Origin: Ciceribacter sp. T2.26MG-112.2
Lineage (GTDB): Bacteria > Pseudomonadota > Alphaproteobacteria > Rhizobiales > Rhizobiaceae
Direction: 5' to 3'
Length of the DNA stretch: 64,000 nucleotides
Assembly (NCBI RefSeq): GCF_900492205.1
Contig: NZ_UEYQ01000018.1
Location: forward strand, 1 to 64,000
Part shown: positions 17,642-28,060 of the stretch, piece by piece
Layout of the letters: every line of letters begins with the position of its first letter
Position numbering within the stretch: position 1 is the first letter of the stretch
The notes under the pieces: generated by a model
Told to the model about the DNA's origin: nothing
Seen by the model: the letters and a program-made list of their open reading frames with translations, nothing else
Databases searched by the model: none
Translations under genes and position numbers: made by a program

Positions 17642-19561
17642 GTGACATCCCTGCCCCCGACGCCCTTGCTGGACAAGGTCCGCTATCCCGCAGACCTGCG
17701 CGAGCTCGAAGACCGCGATCTGCCGCAGCTTGCCCGCGAAGTGCGCGACGAGATGATCGACGCGGTATCGAAGACCGGCGGACATCTGGGCGCGGGTCTC
17801 GGCGTCGTCGAACTGACCATCGCCATCCACAAGGTTTTCGACACGCCGAACGACCGGCTGATCTTCGACGTCGGGCATCAGTGCTATCCGCACAAGATCC
17901 TCACCGGCCGGCGCGACCGCATCCGCACGCTGCGCCAGGAAGGCGGCCTTTCCGGCTTCACCAAGCGCGCCGAGAGCCTCTACGACCCCTTCGGCGCGGC
18001 GCATTCCTCGACCTCGATCTCGGCCGGGCTCGGCATGGCGGTCGCGGCGGATCTTTCCGGCACCGACCGTAAGGTGATCGCGGTGATCGGCGACGGCGCC
18101 ATGTCGGCCGGCATGGCCTATGAGGCATTGAACAATGCCGGCGCGCTTGATGCGCGCCTTATCGTCATTCTCAACGACAACGACATGTCGATCGCGCCGC
18201 CGACCGGGGCGATGAGCGCCTATCTGGCCCGGCTTGCCTCGGGCCGCACCTATATGGGCTTCCGCGACCTCGGCAAGAAGCTGACGGCCTATCTCGGCAA
18301 GACCGTCGACCGGGCGATCACCAGGGCGGTCGAACATGCGCGCGGTTATGTGACCGGCGGCACCATGTTCGAGGAAATGGGCTTCTACCATATCGGCCCG
18401 ATCGACGGGCACTCGTTCGAGCACCTGCTGCCTGTCCTGCGCAATGTGCGCGACAACGGACAGGGGCCCGTGCTGATCCATGTGGTGACGCAGAAGGGCA
18501 AGGGCTACGCTCCGGCCGAGGCTGCCGCCGACAAGTATCACGGCGTCAACAAGTTCGACGTGATCACCGGCGCCCAGGCTAAGGCCAAGCCGAATGCGCC
18601 CTCCTATACCGCCGTGTTCGGCGAGGCGCTGGTGCAGGAAGCAACGCTGGACGAGAAGATCGTCGGCATCACCGCCGCCATGCCGTCGGGCACCGGGCTC
18701 GACAAGCTGGCCGAAATCTTCCCCAAGCGCACCTTCGATGTCGGCATTGCCGAGCAGCATGCCGTCACCTTCGCGGCAGGTCTCGCGGCCGAAGGGTTCA
18801 AGCCGTTTTGCGCGCTCTACTCGACCTTCCTGCAGCGCGGCTATGACCAGGTGGTCCACGACGTGGCAATCCAGGGCCTGCCCGTTCGCTTCCCGATCGA
18901 CCGCGCCGGCTTCGTCGGCGCCGACGGCCCGACCCATGCCGGCTCCTTCGACACCGGCTTCCTCGCCTCGCTTCCCGGCTTCGTCGTCATGGCGGCGGCC
19001 GACGAGGCGGAGCTGAAGCATATGGTGCGCACGGCGGCGGCCTATGACGCCGGCCCGATCTCGTTCCGCTATCCGCGCGGCGAAGGCGTGGGCGTGCAAC
19101 TGCCCGAACGCGGCGAGATCCTCGAGATCGGCAAGGGCCGGGTGATGAAGCAGGGCACCAAGGTGGCGCTTCTGTCCTTCGGCACGCGGCTCGCCGACTC
19201 TCTTCTGGCGGCCGAAGACCTCGATGCGGCCGGCCTTTCGACCACCGTCGTCGATGCCCGCTTCGCCAAGCCGCTCGATGCGGATCTCATCCGCCAGCTC
19301 GCCCGCCACCACGCGGTGCTGGTCACCGTCGAGGAAGGCGCCGTCGGCGGTTTCGGCAGCCAGGTCGTGCAGTTGCTGGCGAGCGAAGGGCTGCTCGACA
19401 ACGGCCTGAAATTCCGCTCGCTGGTGCTGCCGGATTTCTGGATGGACCAGGCCAAGCCGGAAGTCATGTATGCCAAGGCCGGCCTCGACGCCGCCGGTAT
19501 TACCCAGACGGTGTTCAAGGCGCTCGGCCAGGCCGGCGTCGGGGTGAATGCGGCAGGGTAA
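17642..19561 (+). CDS. dxs: 1-deoxy-D-xylulose-5-phosphate synthase
   Basis: Thiamine-diphosphate enzyme condensing pyruvate and glyceraldehyde-3-phosphate, the first step of the MEP isoprenoid pathway. The 639-aa protein has the TPP motif [18 protein letters not shown], the HxGSSLG-like [16 protein letters not shown] region, and the transketolase-like [15 protein letters not shown] and [15 protein letters not shown] stretches. The start is GTG at 17642; no closer ATG exists and the [13 protein letters not shown] beginning matches homologues. In related genomes xseB precedes and tlyA follows it; here both are displaced. Confidence 0.96.
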   Translation: MTSLPPTPLLDKVRYPADLRELEDRDLPQLAREVRDEMIDAVSKTGGHLGAGLGVVELTIAIHKVFDTPNDRLIFDVGHQCYPHKILTGRRDRIRTLRQEGGLSGFTKRAESLYDPFGAAHSSTSISAGLGMAVAADLSGTDRKVIAVIGDGAMSAGMAYEALNNAGALDARLIVILNDNDMSIAPPTGAMSAYLARLASGRTYMGFRDLGKKLTAYLGKTVDRAITRAVEHARGYVTGGTMFEEMGFYHIGPIDGHSFEHLLPVLRNVRDNGQGPVLIHVVTQKGKGYAPAEAAADKYHGVNKFDVITGAQAKAKPNAPSYTAVFGEALVQEATLDEKIVGITAAMPSGTGLDKLAEIFPKRTFDVGIAEQHAVTFAAGLAAEGFKPFCALYSTFLQRGYDQVVHDVAIQGLPVRFPIDRAGFVGADGPTHAGSFDTGFLASLPGFVVMAAADEAELKHMVRTAAAYDAGPISFRYPRGEGVGVQLPERGEILEIGKGRVMKQGTKVALLSFGTRLADSLLAAEDLDAAGLSTTVVDARFAKPLDADLIRQLARHHAVLVTVEEGAVGGFGSQVVQLLASEGLLDNGLKFRSLVLPDFWMDQAKPEVMYAKAGLDAAGITQTVFKALGQAGVGVNAAG

Positions 19562-19568
19562 GACCCGA

Positions 19569-19851
19569 ATGTTTCCTCAAGAGGAGAGGACTGCCGCGGC
19601 ACACGTAAAGACTGCGGTGATGGCCCCACTCTTCTCAACTGTCCTGTTTTGCATGGCGCTGCCCTCATGGGCCAACGGCGATCCCGTCTCCATGCAAAGC
19701 ATGCGGGACTTCCTGCAGGGCGCACCCGATTGCGTCGAGTTCACCGACCAATACAGCATATGCCGTGTCCGACGGTCAGGCGATGTGCTCTACCCCTTCG
19801 ACGGCCTGCATCAAGAAGGCCTATGTCTGCACGCGGAGAAGCGCAGACTAA
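19569..19851 (+). pseudogene. Small Cys-rich secreted protein, probably frameshifted
   Basis: The frame from ATG 19569 (or 19620) encodes a signal peptide (MAPLFSTVLFCMALPSWANG) and a mature part containing DCVEFTDQYSICRV. It then becomes non-protein-like and runs into the repeat at 19874. Dropping one base near 19768-19770 restores a frame reading GQAMCSTPSTACIKKAYVCT with regularly spaced cysteines and a stop at 19849-19851. Frameshift or sequencing error cannot be distinguished. No family recognised. Confidence 0.4.
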
Positions 19852-19873
19852 CGACGGCGCGTTCCTGGTCTTC

Positions 19874-19994
19874 CTCTTCTCCCCCGCGGGGAGAAGTGCC
19901 GAGCGCATGCGAGGCGATGAGGGGGCCAAGTGCGCCTTCGGCGCCCCCTCATCCGGCGCTACGCGCCACCTTCTCCCCGTTGGGGAGAAGAGGG
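19874..19994. repeat. Second-family dispersed palindromic repeat
   Basis: Left hairpin CTTCTCCCCCGCGGGGAGAAG, then a dyad around AAGTGCGCCTTCGGCGC, then a right hairpin around CTTCTCCCCGTTGGGGAGAAG. This two-arm layout resembles the repeat at 13822-13950 but has different sequence. It lies between a degraded small gene and the MFS gene. The stretch 19562-20097 holds only this repeat and the broken gene. Confidence 0.65.
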
Positions 19995-20097
19995 ACGTCA
20001 TCCCTCGACGCCCCCCTGCTGGACTTCCGCCCCTCCCCCGGATAGACCGGACCAAAAGCCCGAACCCAAGGGCCTCTGCGCCTTGAGGGAGGCCGCC

Positions 20098-21267
20098 ATG
20101 TCGTTGAATGCCATCGCCGAGGATTTCGCGCCCGACTGGGCGGCGATCGCCGTGGTCATTCTCGGCGTTACGGCCTTTTCGGTCGGCCAGGGGCTCACTT
20201 ATCCGCTGATCGCGCTGGTGATGGAAGGGCGTGGCGTCTCCTCCACCCTGTCCGGACTGAATGCCGCCGTCTTTGCCGCGGGATTGGCGACGTCGACGCT
20301 GATGATCGGCAGGCTGACGGCGCTCCTGCGCGGTGACCGGCTGATCGTCGCGGGGCTCGTTGGCGCGTCTGCCTCGCTTGCGGCCTTTGCCGCGTTCGAT
20401 GAACTGTGGCTGTGGTTCGTCGCCCGCTTCACGCTCGGCTTTTCGACCAGCATCATCTTCACCATGAGCGAAGCCTGGCTCAATACCGCCTGCCCGGATC
20501 GGCTGCGCGGCCGCGTCTCGGGCGCCTATGGCGCGGGCATGTGCGCGGGTTTTGCGGCGGGACCGCTCGCCATTCCGCTGGTCGGCACCGAGGATGGCTT
20601 CGCCTTTGCGCTCATTGCCGTCTATGTCGCCTTCGTCGCCTTCGTCACTGTCATGCTCGGCCGGTTCGCTCGCACCCGGCCGGAGGCGGCCTCGGCCCGC
20701 GGCCTGATCGCCTTCGCCCGGACCGCGCCGCTTCTTCTCCTGATGGTGCTCGCCTTCGGCTATTCCGACATTGCGGCCATCTCGACCATCCCGCTCTATT
20801 TCGTCGAGCGCGGTTATTCGGAGAATTTCGCCGCCCTCGTCGTCAGCATGGTGGCGCTGCCGACGGCCATCGCCCAGCCGCTGGTCGGCTGGCTGCTCGA
20901 CCGAAGCTCACGGAAACGGGTGGCCGTTTCGTCCGCAGCGCTCTGCGGCGCGAGCTTCATCGCGCTTCCCTTTCTCAGCAATCAGGCGCCGCTGCTTCTC
21001 GCCGTCTCGCTTCTCGGGGCGGCAAGCTTCTCGCTTTACACCTGTGCGCTGACCCTGCTCGGCGACAAGTTTCGTGGCGGGCTGCTGGTATCGGGGGCGG
21101 CTGCCTATGCACTGGTCTACGCGATCGGCAGCGCGGCCGGCTCCAGTTCCACCGGACTGATCATGGACTGGTCGCTCGATGCCGCCCCGATCCTGACGGG
21201 GGTCATGATGCTGGGCTTCGCGGCGATCTTCGCTATGGGCCTTCGGGATCAGCCGGCACGCGGCTGA
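20098..21267 (+). CDS. MFS transporter (YcaD-like)
   Basis: A 389-aa major-facilitator permease with about 12 hydrophobic helices. Characteristic segments are GQGLTYPLIALVMEGRG, the helix 4/5 stretch RFTLGFSTSIIFTMSEAWL and a PDRLRGRVSGAYGAGM loop. The ATG at 20098 follows GAGGGA; the open frame extends upstream into the repeat without family sequence. The substrate cannot be predicted. The following YkgJ-like gene starts 52 bases after its stop. Confidence 0.85.
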   Translation: MSLNAIAEDFAPDWAAIAVVILGVTAFSVGQGLTYPLIALVMEGRGVSSTLSGLNAAVFAAGLATSTLMIGRLTALLRGDRLIVAGLVGASASLAAFAAFDELWLWFVARFTLGFSTSIIFTMSEAWLNTACPDRLRGRVSGAYGAGMCAGFAAGPLAIPLVGTEDGFAFALIAVYVAFVAFVTVMLGRFARTRPEAASARGLIAFARTAPLLLLMVLAFGYSDIAAISTIPLYFVERGYSENFAALVVSMVALPTAIAQPLVGWLLDRSSRKRVAVSSAALCGASFIALPFLSNQAPLLLAVSLLGAASFSLYTCALTLLGDKFRGGLLVSGAAAYALVYAIGSAAGSSSTGLIMDWSLDAAPILTGVMMLGFAAIFAMGLRDQPARG

Positions 21268-21319
21268 GTTTGCGCAGAACGGGCTGGCTTTTGGCCATCC
21301 GATCTGCTTTGACCGCAGG

Positions 21320-21658
21320 ATGCTGGAAACCTCGCCGCCCGACATCTTCGACTGCCAGACCTGCGGCGCCTGTTGCGCCTACAGCGCCGACTGGCCGCGC
21401 TTCTCGCTGGAAAGCGACGAGGAGATCGCCCGCATTCCCGAAAGGTTCATCGCGGCCGACCTTTCCGGCATGAAGTTCGAGGGCGGCCGTTGCGCGGCGC
21501 TGACCGGCGAGGTCGGCAAGCATGTCGGCTGCGCGGTCTATGCCGACCGACCGCTGGTGTGCCGCACCTGCATGCCTGGCGACGAAGAGTGCAGGATGGC
21601 GCGCGCCGAATTCGGCTTCAGCACCGAGGCGCTGCCCGATCCTGACCGCTTTTTGTAG
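21320..21658 (+). CDS. YkgJ-like cysteine-cluster protein
   Basis: A 112-aa protein of the Fe/Zn-chelating CxxCxxCC type (YkgJ/UPF0153). The N-terminal cluster is CQTCGACC (C12, C15, C18, C19), and later cysteines (GGRCAAL, VGCAVYADRPLVCRTCMPG) complete the eight-cysteine pattern. Known members are proposed metal-cluster-bearing proteins of uncertain function. It lies downstream of the MFS gene on the same strand. Confidence 0.85.
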   Translation: MLETSPPDIFDCQTCGACCAYSADWPRFSLESDEEIARIPERFIAADLSGMKFEGGRCAALTGEVGKHVGCAVYADRPLVCRTCMPGDEECRMARAEFGFSTEALPDPDRFL

Positions 21659-21663
21659 TTCCC

Positions 21664-21981
21664 TCAGGGGATCGTGACACCCAGCGTTTCGGCCGGCAGT
21701 TCGCTGCCGAGTTCGACGGCGCGGGTCTGCTTGTCCATCACGCAGACATAGGTGACGGTCGCGTCTGCGCCCTTCGCCTTGCCCGACAGCACGGCAAGCC
21801 CGAAGCGCACGCTGCCGAACGGATCGACCGCGGCCCTGGCCTGTTCGAGCACGGGCGCTGCCGCTTCGAGGCACTTCTTCCCGACCTCCTCGGCGAATTC
21901 CTGCCAGGCATCGTCGGAGGAGGCAAAGGCCGGAACGGCGGCGGCGAGGAACAGGACAAAGGCTGGAGCGAGTCGCGGCAT
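21664..21981 (-). CDS. Small periplasmic protein, unknown
   Basis: A 105-aa protein with a cleavable signal peptide (MPRLAPAFVLFLAAAVPAFA). A helical mature part follows with two cysteines (KKCLEAAAP and VTYVCVMDKQTR) that could form a disulfide. The ATG at 21981 begins the signal peptide; the frame upstream has no support. It converges on the YkgJ-like gene (5-base gap) and is divergent from sodB. No family recognised. Confidence 0.6.
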   Translation of the reverse strand: MPRLAPAFVLFLAAAVPAFASSDDAWQEFAEEVGKKCLEAAAPVLEQARAAVDPFGSVRFGLAVLSGKAKGADATVTYVCVMDKQTRAVELGSELPAETLGVTIP

Positions 21982-22047
21982 GGAAGCATCCTTTTCGATC
22001 GGAGGGCGCCAATTCGGCGACCATAGAAAACACATGGATTTCTAGCT

Positions 22048-22077
22048 CAGCGGAGGAGATAAATCTTCTCCCCGCTG
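22048..22077. promoter_or_regulatory. Hairpin/dyad in the sodB upstream region
   Basis: CAGCGGAGGAGA (22048-22059) is followed after seven bases by TCTCCCCGCTG (22067-22077), which pairs with it except for one bulge. It lies about 100 bases before the sodB ATG in the divergent spacer with the small periplasmic gene. It may be an operator or a leader hairpin; no T-run follows. Confidence 0.45.
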
Positions 22078-22175
22078 GAATGATTTTGACCTTTGGCAGG
22101 TTGCCTCGGCAGGGTTCCCCTCCTATGTTCCCGATCACCGATTTCCGCAATCAGTTGCCAAAAGGAGATTTTACC

Positions 22176-22778
22176 ATGGCTTTCGAATTGCCCGAACTCC
22201 CCTATGCCTACGACTCGCTCGCACCCTTCATGTCGGCGGAGACGCTCGAATATCACCACGACAAGCACCACAAGGCCTATGTCGACAACGGCAACAAGCT
22301 CGCCGCTGAAGCCGGCATGGGCGACCTGTCGGTCGAGGAAGTCGTGAAGAAGTCGTTCGGCACCAACCAGGGCCTCTTCAACAACGCCGCCCAGCACTAC
22401 AACCACATCCATTTCTGGAAGTGGATGAAGAAGGACGGCGGCGGCACCAAGCTGCCGGGCAAGCTGCAGGCGGCAATCGACAGCGATCTCGGCGGCTATG
22501 ACAAGTTCAAGGCCGACTTCACCTCGGCCGGCGCGACCCAGTTCGGTTCTGGCTGGGCCTGGCTCTCGGTCAAGGATGGCAAGCTCGCCATCTCCAAGAC
22601 ACCGAACGGCGAAAACCCGCTGGTGCACGGCGCCTCGCCGATCCTCGGCGTCGATGTGTGGGAACACTCCTACTACATCGACTACCGCAATGCCCGTCCG
22701 AAGTATCTCGAAGCCTTCGTCGACAGCCTGATCAACTGGGACTACGTGCTGGAAATGTACGAAGCCGCCACGAAGTAA
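22176..22778 (+). CDS. sodB: Iron superoxide dismutase
   Basis: Cytoplasmic Fe-type superoxide dismutase. The 200-aa protein starts MAFELPELPYAYDSLAPFMS. It has the metal-binding H27 in LEYHHDKHHKAY, a second His in NNAAQHYNHIHFW, and DVWEHSYYIDYRN with the C-terminal Asp and His ligands. The Gln in NNAAQ is characteristic of the Fe- rather than Mn-type. The ATG at 22176 follows AAAGGAGA; a longer frame upstream has no family sequence. A terminator follows. Confidence 0.95.
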   Translation: MAFELPELPYAYDSLAPFMSAETLEYHHDKHHKAYVDNGNKLAAEAGMGDLSVEEVVKKSFGTNQGLFNNAAQHYNHIHFWKWMKKDGGGTKLPGKLQAAIDSDLGGYDKFKADFTSAGATQFGSGWAWLSVKDGKLAISKTPNGENPLVHGASPILGVDVWEHSYYIDYRNARPKYLEAFVDSLINWDYVLEMYEAATK

Positions 22779-22803
22779 GCGTCGACCGAATTTGCATTCA
22801 AAG

Positions 22804-22836
22804 AACCCGGTGCCGAGAGGCGCCGGGTTTTCTTTT
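22804..22836 (+). terminator. Rho-independent terminator of sodB
   Basis: Stem AACCCGGTGCC pairs with GGCGCCGGGTT (one G-U) across GAGA and is followed by TTCTTTT. It lies 26 bases after the sodB stop. Confidence 0.88.
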
Positions 22837-22926
22837 GACATGAAGCCGCTTGCTAGAACGGCCGTCGGGTGAAACAGTCTGATCTGTCGAACGGTTCGGA
22901 TTTCACCAGACCAGAAGGAGCCAACC

Positions 22927-23250
22927 ATGGCCGATAATTCCCTGCAGACACAACTCCGCGAGCTTCAAGCACAGGTGACCGCCCTGACGGAGAGCCTGGC
23001 GCAACAGGGCGATGATGCGGCTGGCCGGCTTCGCAAGCGCACATCGGCCGCCATTCGCGATGCGTCACACACAGCCGAGGAGGTCGTAGACTATGCCAGA
23101 TCCGAGGCGGAAAGCGTCGCCGGCATCGTGCGCGAGCATCCGGCCGCGACCTCGACGGCACTTCTGACCGCCGGCCTGATCGGCGGGCTCGTCGGCTACC
23201 TGATCGGCGCGGCGCAAGCCCCGCAGCATCCACACCGCCGCTGGTACTGA
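22927..23250 (+). CDS. DUF883/ElaB-like membrane-anchored protein (copy 1)
   Basis: A 107-aa protein of the DUF883 (ElaB/YqjD) type, known in enterics as a C-tail-anchored inner-membrane protein that can bind ribosomes in stationary phase. A coiled N-terminal half (LQTQLRELQAQVTALTESLA) is followed by ESVAGIVREHPAATSTALLT and a Gly-rich transmembrane helix (GLIGGLVGYLIG), ending in HPHRRWY. It follows AGAAGGAGCC. A paralogue lies 222 bases downstream. Confidence 0.85.
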   Translation: MADNSLQTQLRELQAQVTALTESLAQQGDDAAGRLRKRTSAAIRDASHTAEEVVDYARSEAESVAGIVREHPAATSTALLTAGLIGGLVGYLIGAAQAPQHPHRRWY

Positions 23251-23472
23251 CATCGCAGGACGAGGAACCTGCCGCTCCAAAAGCGGCGACCCGCAGGTTC
23301 TGTCAGCCTGGCTCTGGGCGAAACGCTTGTGGCTCGGGTGATAGCCGGGGCGGCAAGCGGGTGCGTGGCCTGCCAGCGCGAAATGGCGCGCGCATCCGCC
23401 GTCGTCACGGAACCTTCCCACCGGCACGGCGTTTCCCCTGGGAACTATGCCCTCAACAGGAAAGGATCACCC

Positions 23473-23808
23473 ATGGCCAGCAACAACAGCGACATCATGA
23501 ACGAACTGCGCAGCCTCCAGGCCCAGGTCATGCATTTCAAGGACCTGCTTTCCGAGGAGGGCGAAAAGGTTGCCGGCGAGGCGCGCGGCCGCGCATCGAC
23601 CCTGGTCAACGGCGCCAGCCGCAAGGTTCAGGATGCCGCGAGCTATGCGAAGGACGAGGCCGCCACGATGGGCTCGATCGTCCGCGAGCATCCGACCGCG
23701 ACTTCGACCGCACTCCTGACCGCCGGCGTGGTCGGCGGCCTGATCGGATACTTCCTCGCAACCTCCTCGTCGCAGTCCTCCAGCTATTCGCCGCGCCGCT
23801 GGCTCTGA
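23473..23808 (+). CDS. DUF883/ElaB-like membrane-anchored protein (copy 2)
   Basis: A 111-aa paralogue of the preceding gene. It shares LRSLQAQV at the N-terminus, the IVREHPTATSTALLTAG block and the tail-anchor GVVGGLIGYFLAT, and ends in SPRRWL. The ATG at 23473 follows AAAGGA; an in-frame start further upstream at 23329 is not supported. The tandem arrangement implies duplication. A terminator that also serves the convergent chemoreceptor gene follows. Confidence 0.85.
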   Translation: MASNNSDIMNELRSLQAQVMHFKDLLSEEGEKVAGEARGRASTLVNGASRKVQDAASYAKDEAATMGSIVREHPTATSTALLTAGVVGGLIGYFLATSSSQSSSYSPRRWL

Positions 23809-23838
23809 ACGCCCCGATGCAGGCTATTTAAAATAGCG

Positions 23839-23873
23839 ACACCCGGCCCTCTGAAAAGAGCCGGGTGTTTTTC
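23839..23873. terminator. Rho-independent terminator between convergent genes
   Basis: Stem ACACCCGGC pairs with GCCGGGTGT across 12 bases and is followed by TTTTT. On the minus strand the stem is preceded by a short A-rich run, so it may also end the chemoreceptor transcript. Confidence 0.85.
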
Positions 23874-23897
23874 ATATCAGACATCAGCCTGCGGTGA

Positions 23898-26057
<2,160 letters not shown>

Positions 26058-26067
26058 ATGCCGAAAT

Positions 26068-27075
26068 TTACCGGCTCGGAACCACCAGAAGAATGTGCAG
26101 GTCCTTCTCCGGATAGAAGTCGGTCGCGGTCATCTCGAAACGTGTCGGCCCGACCTTGCGGACATTGCTGCCGCAGAAGCTGACGAAATTCTTCTCGTCG
26201 CCCTTGTCGACGGTCAGCTTGAACTTGCCGATCGACCCGCCCCAATTGGCGCCCGTGGTCAGGATATAGGACATCCATTTCTCGAAATAGTAGACGCCGG
26301 CATCGTAGTTCTGTTGCTTTTCCAGCTTGAGCGCCGTCTTGAGGAAGGCGTCGTCGATGCAATAGCGCTCGCGGTAATCGTCCAGTTGCGGCGTGGGCTT
26401 GCCGTCCTGGATGAAGGTCATGGCGACGGTACCGCCGACGCTCGGCCGGTAGCTGTGATGGACCTTCACCTCGCGTCCGGCCGGAAAGGTGGTGCGCCAC
26501 CAGTAGACGGTCTCCAGTTTCCACAGCACTTCATATTCCGGCTCCACCGGCTTGCCCGGCACGCCCGGATCATAGCTGGTGTCGACGATCAGCCCCCGCG
26601 TTTCCCAGTCCTTGCGCACGTCGTCGGGCAGCCTGGCTATTCCGGCCCGCGTCGCCTCGCTCAACGGCAGCAGCGAAATACCGCGGCCGACGATTTCCTC
26701 GGTCATGTCGATGCCGTTGACGGTGGCGCGCTGCTGCAACTGCGGTTCGATCTTCCTGCCGTCCTGCGACACGGTAAAGCCCATGAAATTGTCGTGCTCG
26801 AAATCGTCGAGCGCGGCATTGAAATCCATGTAGCCGCCGATCTCCGGCATGGGGAAGGCGACAAGGGTTTCCAGATCGGTGTCCGACTGGTTCTTGAAGA
26901 CATAGTCGACCCGGATCTCTTCCTGGGAGATGAACAGGTCCTCGCTCAGCATGTCGACCTGATCCTGCCTTGTATAGACGAGCCCGCCGGCCTCGAGCAC
27001 GGCGGAGGTGTCGTTGGCCATCGCCGGGGCCGCCATCGTCAGGGCGAAAAGGCCTGCAAGCATGGCGTTCTTCAT
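26068..27075 (-). CDS. DUF4424 secreted protein
   Basis: A 335-aa exported protein: signal peptide MKNAMLAGLFALTMAAPAMA, then a beta-rich domain of the DUF4424 type. It contains LVYTRQDQVDMLSEDLFISQ, VDYVFKNQSDTDLETLVAFP, and HHSYRPSVGGTV. The ATG at 27075 follows AGGAGACGACG. The function of the family is unknown. It is divergent from tlyA and upstream of the chemoreceptor on the same strand. Confidence 0.8.
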   Translation of the reverse strand: MKNAMLAGLFALTMAAPAMANDTSAVLEAGGLVYTRQDQVDMLSEDLFISQEEIRVDYVFKNQSDTDLETLVAFPMPEIGGYMDFNAALDDFEHDNFMGFTVSQDGRKIEPQLQQRATVNGIDMTEEIVGRGISLLPLSEATRAGIARLPDDVRKDWETRGLIVDTSYDPGVPGKPVEPEYEVLWKLETVYWWRTTFPAGREVKVHHSYRPSVGGTVAMTFIQDGKPTPQLDDYRERYCIDDAFLKTALKLEKQQNYDAGVYYFEKWMSYILTTGANWGGSIGKFKLTVDKGDEKNFVSFCGSNVRKVGPTRFEMTATDFYPEKDLHILLVVPSR

Positions 27076-27295
27076 CGTCGTCTCCTGCCTTGTGAAGAGC
27101 GGCCGGACATGGCCAGGCGCAAGGTTAGGCGGCAAGTCGAAGCCAAGTCAATCGATCGGCCCGACCTTATCCGGGCAGTTCATCCCGGTCTTGAGCGTCC
27201 GCCATCCGCCGCGCATTCGCCCTCCTGCAGGCACGAGAGCGCCCGCGCGCAACAAAAGGCTTGCCATTGCGGCGGCGGACCGCCATTGACAGGCC

Positions 27296-28060
27296 ATGTC
27301 TTCACGTCCCGAACCCCAGCGTCTCGACCAGCTCCTGGTCGCCCTCGACCTTTTCGCCAGCCGCTCGCGCGCGCGCGACGCGATCCAGCGCGGCACCGTC
27401 AAGGTGGACGGCAAGGTCGTCACCAAGCCCAGCCTGGTCTTTTCGACCGACCACGCGTTTACCATCGAGGACCCGGCGCAGGACTATGTCTCGCGCGCGG
27501 CGCTGAAGCTGGTCGCCGGCCTCGATCACTTCGGGCTCGATCCGGCCGGTTGCGAGTGTCTCGACGTGGGCGCCTCGACCGGCGGCTTCACCGAGGTTTT
27601 GGTCAAGCGCGGCGCGGCGCATGTGACGTCGATCGATGTCGGCCACGGCCAGTTCCACCCGCGGCTTGCCGCCGATCCGCGCATCACCAATATCGAGGGG
27701 CTGAACGCCCGCTATCTCGAGCCGGACGACATCGACGACCGGCCGATCGATTTCATCGTCTCCGACGTGTCGTTCATCTCGCTCAAGCTGGCGCTGGCGC
27801 CGGCACTCGACATGGCGGAGCCCGGCTGCCGCTGCCTGCTTTTGGTCAAGCCGCAGTTCGAGGCGGGCCGCGATGCGATCAGCAAGGCCGGACTGCTCAA
27901 GGAGCCGGAGACGGCACCGGCTGTCGCTGCCGAACTGGAACGCTGGCTGACCGAGGAAATGCGCTGGAAGAGCCTCGGGCTGATCCCCTCGCCGATCGCC
28001 GGCGGCGACGGCAACGAGGAATTCCTGCTGGCCGGGATGAAGCCGGAGGACGAAGAATGA
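27296..28060 (+). CDS. tlyA: TlyA-type rRNA 2'-O-methyltransferase
   Basis: SAM-dependent RNA methyltransferase related to TlyA, which methylates 16S/23S rRNA cytidines. The 254-aa protein has an N-terminal S4 RNA-binding domain (about residues 8-65, with RLDQLLVALDLFASRSRARDA). An FtsJ-like methyltransferase domain follows with motif I LDVGASTGGFTEV (89-101) and IVSDVSFISLKLAL. The name hemolysin is historical. It overlaps the next RNA methyltransferase by ATGA, an arrangement typical for rhizobia, where dxs usually precedes it. Confidence 0.93.
   Translation: MSSRPEPQRLDQLLVALDLFASRSRARDAIQRGTVKVDGKVVTKPSLVFSTDHAFTIEDPAQDYVSRAALKLVAGLDHFGLDPAGCECLDVGASTGGFTEVLVKRGAAHVTSIDVGHGQFHPRLAADPRITNIEGLNARYLEPDDIDDRPIDFIVSDVSFISLKLALAPALDMAEPGCRCLLLVKPQFEAGRDAISKAGLLKEPETAPAVAAELERWLTEEMRWKSLGLIPSPIAGGDGNEEFLLAGMKPEDEE

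Noticed and set aside
17588..19312. 574-codon minus-strand frame
   Set aside because: It is antisense to dxs, an unambiguous gene.
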